From: Phycisphaerae bacterium
Lineage (GTDB): Bacteria; Planctomycetota; Phycisphaerae; UBA1845
Reading direction: 5' to 3'
Assembly: GCA_028277545.1 (NCBI GenBank)
Contig: JANQGB010000415.1
Coordinates: 1-10,412, forward strand
Length of the DNA: 10,412 bases
The notes below the pieces were generated by a model. The model saw only the letters and a program-made list of their open reading frames with translations. It did no database searches and was not told where the DNA came from. The stretch's first letter is position 1, and every line of letters begins with the position of its first letter. Below, piece by piece: positions 6,834-10,412 of this stretch. Both the position numbers and the translations under genes were made by a program.

Positions 6834-7754
6834 CTATGAAGCAGGTGGTTCATGTGTCCTGACCCTTCGAATAGCACGGAGCGTCCTTCGGAATTGTCGA
6901 TACTGCGCATCTGCCCCATATACGATCTTATAAAACTCCGCGTATCCCCGCAGCTGTTGGTATTGCCTCATGCCCCATAGAAAGTTGTTGCCAGCCTTGT
7001 GGAAAGCAGCGCGTAGGGTTCTTCGCATCTCCCGTGTCATCCGCAATCGTGACGAATCGACCAATAAGCCCAGGACGCGCTGCGACTGATCTGGACTCAT
7101 ATAACGGGTCTTTGTCCGGTTCAGCCGGAAGCCGTGTCGCGTGACGACGCCTTCAGCCAGCAATTCGAACCGCTTCCAGTTGAACTGTCGTCCGCTAAAG
7201 ACGATATCGTCACTGTACCGGGTGACCGCTAGACTCCAAGACCGCGCCAAACGAAGTAGTTCCTCATCCAGTGCATAGCAGATTGCATTGGTCAGGCCAG
7301 GGCTGGTGGGCGCACCCTGTGGAAGTAACCCACGATGCGTGCATAGACGCGCGAGAATAGAGGATACGGACTTGCTAGCACCGCGTTTACGAAAATATCC
7401 AAACACGCGCCGATCCGTGATTGACGGGAAGAAATCAGAGAGATCGAGCCTGAGAACCGATGTTGGACCTAGATGCTTCTTTGCGGAAGTGACTATCGAC
7501 CTCCCCTGTGCGTACCCATGGGCAATCTGGCTGATGGGCAATCTTGGCCACAGGCGCCTTACAACAAGGCGCTGAACACCCTTCAACTCAGCGATGGGAA
7601 TACTTATGACTCGAAAGCCGTCCCTCTTCTTTGGGATTTGAATGTCCACATAGCGGTGAGGTGCGCGGCTTGCCAGAACATAAACGCGCTGTGGAGCGAC
7701 CCCCAGTGCAGCAGATAGCTCTACTAGGCCCGTGGGCCACTCCACAGCCTTCAC
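6834..7754 (-). CDS. Retron reverse transcriptase (Eco1/type II-like)
   Basis: This 306-residue RT uses the msr-msd RNA just upstream as primer and template, making a branched RNA-cDNA molecule. Numbered from the GTG start at 7754, motifs in order are: YAQGRSIVTSAKKHLG (about 81-96, retron region X), LRLDLSDFFPSI (about 101-112, first catalytic Asp at 104), LLPQGAPTSPGLTN (about 143-156), TRYSDDIVFSG (about 178-188, the YxDD box with two catalytic Asp), GFRLNRTKTRYM (about 208-219) and QRVLGLLVD (about 225-233, region Y). The length fits retron RTs (about 300-330), and there is no maturase, protease or integrase domain. Oddities: region X has SAKKH rather than NAxxH, and region Y has VLG rather than VTG. 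Start: AAGAGG at 7768-7763 lies 8 bases before GTG 7754. A TTG at 7799 in the same frame would fall inside the msd and lacks a ribosome site. The start codon overlaps the a2 arm of the RNA. GC content appears somewhat lower than in flanking genes. Confidence 0.93.
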   Translation of the reverse strand: MKAVEWPTGLVELSAALGVAPQRVYVLASRAPHRYVDIQIPKKRDGFRVISIPIAELKGVQRLVVRRLWPRLPISQIAHGYAQGRSIVTSAKKHLGPTSVLRLDLSDFFPSITDRRVFGYFRKRGASKSVSSILARLCTHRGLLPQGAPTSPGLTNAICYALDEELLRLARSWSLAVTRYSDDIVFSGRQFNWKRFELLAEGVVTRHGFRLNRTKTRYMSPDQSQRVLGLLVDSSRLRMTREMRRTLRAAFHKAGNNFLWGMRQYQQLRGYAEFYKIVYGADAQYRQFRRTLRAIRRVRTHEPPAS

Positions 7755-7903
7755 GACTCTTACCTCTTGTCCTCTTCGAGGTGCGAACGGGCTCTGCAAG
7801 GGACGATAGTCCGTGGCTGGGCCCGTTCGGACAGCCTTCAGCGTTTTTCACTGCACGCGACGAAACATCGCGCCCTCCCCTAGGGGAGTCACTAAAAGTC
7901 GTG
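7752..7903 (-). ncRNA. Retron msr-msd RNA
   Basis: Read on the minus strand, the 152-nt RNA has every part expected of a retron template. Arm a1 (7903-7893, CACGACTTTTA) pairs with a2 (7762-7752, TAAGAGTCGTG) over 11 bp with one G-U pair. The next base after a1 is G7892, the candidate 2'-5' branching guanosine. Hairpin 1 of the msr is CTCCCC/GGGGAG (7888-7875). Hairpin 2 is CGCGATG-TTT-CGTCGCG (7872-7856), 7 pairs with a UUU loop, which resembles the second msr hairpin of Eco1 as I recall it. The msd follows: CGAACGGGC (7829-7821) pairs with GCCCGTTCG (7792-7784), with GGAC-TATC-GTCC (7812-7801) nested inside. The expected cDNA runs from about 7763 to about 7842, near 80 nt. It lies between the NDT-like gene and the RT, the order known from type II retrons. 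No convincing separate promoter was found; it may be co-transcribed with the upstream gene. Confidence 0.88.
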
Positions 7904-7942
7904 TGTCAAGAGCTTACACGTACCCGCGTTTGGGTGCAAGGC

Positions 7943-8854
7943 CTACGAGGTCGCGAGGCGGACACACCTCTTCCGGCTTAGGGCCCCAGTGTCAAACGGC
8001 CAGAGAACGTCATGCGTTAGTCCTCCGACCAAACGGTATCTGTTATGCTTCTTCTCGATGGCTTGCACGTCAAAGAGCTCCCTCAGGCAAGGACGTAGCT
8101 CTTTTGCTTGTAGCCGAATGGCACCGACAATATCCGTGAATTGTGGCTCGTAGAGAATGCCTATTGTGGCGGCGACATACGATGGCAAGAAGGCTTGTCG
8201 AGTCTGCACCATCGCCTCATCGATAGTCCGCTTGGCAAATCGCGAGCGTGCCAGAGCTAGGGCATAGTCGCCGAATGCATGCCTTCTGGCGAACTTATGC
8301 AGCATGACGGGGTAGACGACGGATTGTATAGGGTCGTCGCCAGCATTCTCCGAATAGTACGCTACAGAAAGGCTGTGCATGCGGGCAAGAAGGTCAAGCG
8401 GGCCGCGTGCGATGTAGCTTTCGTGGCCATGAAAGCGATCAGGAACCAGGACGTACAGACGCGAACGAATCTCAGGTATCATGCAAAAAGAGCCAAGCTC
8501 TGCGATGGCGCCTGGGGATTCCAGCATCAGAATCGTGAGATCGACTTTCTTGGCAAACTCGGACTCGATGGTTTGAAGATCAAGGGGATTGGTCCCAGGA
8601 GTGCGCCTTGCGACCTCTTGCAGGTCTTCACCGAAGTCCACTTCAACCCCCCAGCACGTGCGCAGATGTCCCGCTAGAGCTTGCCGCGCATCGTAGGCCT
8701 TCGCACCTTGGCCAGGTCCACACAAGAAGCAGTTAATTGGCTTGGTTCTCAGGCTTTTGTTGAGATCCTCAACGCCAACGCACATCGTGCGCGTGCGATC
8801 CATCCGCTGTCGATCTTGCGGTAGGCGCAGCTCAGATGCGCGTGTCGGCTTCAT
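7943..8854 (-). CDS. NDT-like retron effector (nucleoside deoxyribosyltransferase fold plus C-terminal winged helix)
   Basis: The 303-residue product resembles the toxin/effector partner of retron Eco1 along its length. The N-terminal domain (about 38-170) has the nucleoside deoxyribosyltransferase-like fold, with FLCGPGQG (43-50) as the opening nucleotide-binding loop, LTILMLESPGAIAELGSF (106-123) containing the conserved ESPG and Glu119, RLYVLVPDRF (132-141) and ESYIARGPLDLLARM (145-159). The C-terminal part (about 205-285) looks like a winged-helix nucleic-acid-binding domain and includes ELFDVQAIEKKHNRYRLVGG. Homologues are N-glycosidase-like toxins held inactive by the RT and its RNA-cDNA and released on phage sensing; that role is inferred here. 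It ends 40 bases before a1 of the msr-msd RNA. Start: ATG at 8854 is the longest; ATGs at 8803 and 8785 are also possible and none has a clear ribosome site, while homology begins only near residue 38. Confidence 0.9.
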   Translation of the reverse strand: MKPTRASELRLPQDRQRMDRTRTMCVGVEDLNKSLRTKPINCFLCGPGQGAKAYDARQALAGHLRTCWGVEVDFGEDLQEVARRTPGTNPLDLQTIESEFAKKVDLTILMLESPGAIAELGSFCMIPEIRSRLYVLVPDRFHGHESYIARGPLDLLARMHSLSVAYYSENAGDDPIQSVVYPVMLHKFARRHAFGDYALALARSRFAKRTIDEAMVQTRQAFLPSYVAATIGILYEPQFTDIVGAIRLQAKELRPCLRELFDVQAIEKKHNRYRLVGGLTHDVLWPFDTGALSRKRCVRLATS

Positions 8855-9234
8855 AGTCGCAGCATTCGCTAGGGCACGTCGGGGGCTCAGGGCGTCTGTT
8901 GCCTTGCATATGGCCGACTGATGTGCCCTACTGGCCCACCGTCAGCCCGTTTCTCCTGTTGAATATTAAACGATTCCCAGATTGCCTATTACGTAGTGCA
9001 CCATCCTCGCGCGATCGGCGTCTATCTCCTGTGGTTCCGGGGCGGTTTGCCGAGCGTTTTGTGTCAACAAACCACACATAGGCAGACGAACAAGACGCCG
9101 AGTTGCTCGACGTCGCAGGATATACTCGAAGGGATCATGACACAACTTCCAACACGCCTTGCCCTGAGAATGTTCCGTCCGTTGCCAGCACACAGAGGTC
9201 CGCGATAATGCGGATCAGGCAACCCACCCAAGCG
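8855..9234. other. Region upstream of the retron; probable promoter area
   Basis: I see no gene. The retron transcript must begin here or close by. On the minus strand TAATAT (8968-8963) is a fair -10 box but its best -35 partner, TAGGCA (8989-8984), is only 15 bases away. TTGACA occurs at 9067-9062 without a good -10 at the right spacing. The promoter is therefore not settled. The area is more AT-rich around 8955-8995 than the flanks. Confidence 0.35.
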
Positions 9235-9236
9235 CT
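9228..9236. repeat. 9-bp direct repeat at the right edge of the retron (copy 2)
   Basis: CCAAGCGCT, same orientation as 6819-6827, overlapping the last bases of the HNH gene (its stop codon is 9237-9235). Confidence 0.3.
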
Positions 9237-9843
9237 ACTTCAGTTCCACATTCCAGTAAGCGTGGTCGAGGAATTGCTGCCAGGACCGGTACTTGTCACT
9301 GGCCAGGTTGATGTTGACCACCGGGCTCAGCCGCGGTTTGACCGGCTCTTTGATCAACTTCATGCCGGCCTCGGCCGGTGTTCGGCCACCCTTCTTGACG
9401 TTGCAGCGCACGCAGCAGCAGACCACGTTGGTCCAACTGTTCCCGCCGCCGCGGCTGCGCGGAAAGATGTGGTCCAGGCTCAGCTCAGTGGTGTTGAAGC
9501 GCTTGCCACAGTACTGGCAGCGGTTGCTGTCCCGGGCGTAGATGTTCCGCCGGTTCAGCTTGACCACCTGCTTGGGCACCCGGGCAAACGACAGCACGCG
9601 GATGATCCGCGGCACGGCGATGTAGAACCGCACCGTACGAACCCAGTCATGCAACTCAGGTTCAAACTCCCGCCGCAACTGGCTCAGTTCACGCCAGTCC
9701 TCGAAATCGTAGGAGACGTACTGCCCCCGCTCGACGCTGACGATTTCGGCCAGCGGCTGCTCTTGTTCATCCTGCTTGAAGAGTAGACTGAAGGCCCGCC
9801 GGGCACTGATCACGCGCAGCGCAACGTAGTGGGCGTTAAGCAT
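9235..9843 (-). CDS. HNH endonuclease-family protein
   Basis: The product (202 residues from the ATG at 9843) has a C-terminal HNH nuclease module: zinc knuckle C109-x2-C112 (CQYC), LSLDHIFPRSRGG with Asp124-His125, Asn139 in SWTNVV, C144-x2-C147 (CVRC) and Asn148. The N-terminal ~95 residues (MLNAHYVALRVISARRAF onwards) are typical of a stand-alone HNH protein common in Planctomycetota and related phyla; its biological role is not established. All metal and catalytic positions of the module look intact. Start: a TTG at 9846 directly precedes the ATG, and neither has a clear ribosome site. The gene ends just beyond the right edge of the retron region; I see no reason to call it part of the retron, as Eco1-type systems need only the effector, RNA and RT. 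Confidence 0.9.
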   Translation of the reverse strand: MLNAHYVALRVISARRAFSLLFKQDEQEQPLAEIVSVERGQYVSYDFEDWRELSQLRREFEPELHDWVRTVRFYIAVPRIIRVLSFARVPKQVVKLNRRNIYARDSNRCQYCGKRFNTTELSLDHIFPRSRGGGNSWTNVVCCCVRCNVKKGGRTPAEAGMKLIKEPVKPRLSPVVNINLASDKYRSWQQFLDHAYWNVELK

Positions 9844-9958
9844 CAAGACGCGCGCATCAAGAGCCGATGCCCCGTTCCCGCCCGAGTTGACAGCGGCTGT
9901 AGTTGGGAAGACGACACCTCCTTGACGGCCAGCGCCGGAAATGGTTCGGACGCTTCAC

Positions 9959-9970
9959 ACAATATATTGT
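9959..9970. promoter_or_regulatory. AT-rich 12-bp palindrome, possible promoter/operator of the HNH gene
   Basis: ACAATATATTGT is a perfect palindrome in otherwise GC-rich DNA, about 115 bases before the HNH start. On the minus strand TACAAT (9971-9966) would make a good -10 box, with a weak TTGCGT 17 bases upstream. It may be a promoter, a dimeric repressor site, or both. Confidence 0.4.
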
Positions 9971-10104
9971 ATGCCCGCCAATCCGCCGACGCAAGCGTCA
10001 GTTCAGCAGCCCAGCGGCGCTGTGAAATACTCGCAGATAAGGGCGTAGCGCAGGCCAAACTCCCGGCCCAACCGGCGGGCGTGCGCGATGCTGGCAGACA
10101 GAGG

Positions 10105-10410
10105 TTAGCTTAATATCGACTTGACCAACTCGATTCCGGCGGCCAGGTCCCGGATCGGATCGTGCGCGTCGCGGCGGCGCAGAATCAGCGGACCGGAGTA
10201 GCCGGCATCGCTCAGGCCGGCCACGAGCGCCGCCAGATCGATGCTCCCCCGACCCAGCGCCGTCTCCAGGCCAGGGCTGGCCGGCCCGCCCAGTGTCGCG
10301 TCGCCGAAGTGCGACAGGGCAATCTCGTTTGCCAGCGGGCCAATGGCCGCCACCGGATCGTGCCCGGAGCGAGCCAACTGCGCGGGATCGAGACACACCT
10401 GCAGCGATGG
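10105..10410 (-). CDS. Sugar phosphate isomerase/epimerase-like TIM-barrel protein, C-terminal part (5' end outside the window)
   Basis: The last 101 codons plus the stop are visible, reading in from the right edge without a start. The pattern fits the end of a xylose-isomerase-like/AP-endonuclease-2-fold enzyme: VCLDPAQLARSGHDPV (an Asp-containing strand and helix), ALSHFGDA (the His-x2-Asp metal-binding turn), ALGRGSIDLAALVAGLSDAGYSGPLIL, and a closing helix ending in ELVKSILS. The metal-ligand Glu usual after the last strand is not seen; the strand reads GPLILRRRD, so catalytic activity may differ from standard members. Substrate is unknown. The stop is TAA at 10107-10105, and the same frame stays open for 33 more codons to 10003. 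Confidence 0.75.
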   Translation of the reverse strand, partial: PSLQVCLDPAQLARSGHDPVAAIGPLANEIALSHFGDATLGGPASPGLETALGRGSIDLAALVAGLSDAGYSGPLILRRRDAHDPIRDLAAGIELVKSILS

Positions 10411-10412
10411 GG

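Noticed and set aside
7797..7799. TTG start extending the RT by 15 residues
   Set aside because: It lies inside the msd loop, has no ribosome site, and the added residues show no similarity to retron RT N-termini; the GTG at 7754 has AAGAGG at proper spacing.
7904..7909. TTGACA on the minus strand just before a1 of the retron RNA, a perfect -35 box
   Set aside because: At 17 bases downstream the sequence is CCCCTA, not a -10 box, and it would place the transcript start inside the RNA.
6289..9234. CRISPR array or integron attC sites around the retron
   Set aside because: No regularly spaced identical repeats are present, and the diverged repeats at 6495 and 6693 lack the paired core sites of attC.

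Overview
The window looks like a piece of a GC-rich bacterial chromosome. Gene content (a GH94 disaccharide phosphorylase under a LacI-type repressor, a membrane-anchored sulfatase-fold protein with TPRs, a short HNH protein, and the end of a sugar isomerase/epimerase-like TIM-barrel gene) fits a carbohydrate-degrading member of the Planctomycetota/PVC group or a similar phylum. That placement is inference from gene content; no rRNA or marker gene is present.

Layout. (a) 1-470: no gene, but a large near-symmetrical inverted repeat built from short GC-rich hairpins (REPIN-like). (b) 471-4358: a sugar-utilisation pair read in opposite directions. A GH94 phosphorylase (minus strand) and a LacI-family regulator (plus strand) share a control region holding two perfect LacI/CcpA-type 14-bp operators. 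One sits about +11 from a good sigma-70-type promoter for the GH94 gene; the other lies just before the regulator gene. (c) 4663-6288: a sulfatase-like ectoprotein with an N-terminal membrane anchor and a TPR tail, in which two expected active-site residues are replaced (Ala at the nucleophile position, Gly at a metal-ligand Asp). (d) 6289-6833: gene-poor DNA with diverged short repeats. (e) 6834-8854, minus strand: a complete retron of the Eco1 (Ec86) type II layout: NDT-like toxin/effector gene, then a 152-nt msr-msd RNA, then a retron reverse transcriptase. (f) 9235-9843: HNH endonuclease-like gene. (g) 10105 to the right edge: 3' end of a sugar isomerase/epimerase-like gene.

The retron is the main discovery here. 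The RNA can be read base by base: an 11-bp a1/a2 stem, a branching G directly after a1, two msr hairpins (the second with a UUU loop in a context like that of Eco1), and an msd region giving an expected cDNA of about 80 nt. The a2 arm overlaps the best start codon of the RT, and the RT has non-canonical versions of both retron signature motifs (SAKKH for NAxxH, VLG for VTG). In the Eco1 system the RT, the RNA/cDNA hybrid and the NDT-like effector act together as an anti-phage toxin/antitoxin complex; the same role is inferred here. A 9-bp direct repeat brackets the cassette closely, which may reflect its insertion.
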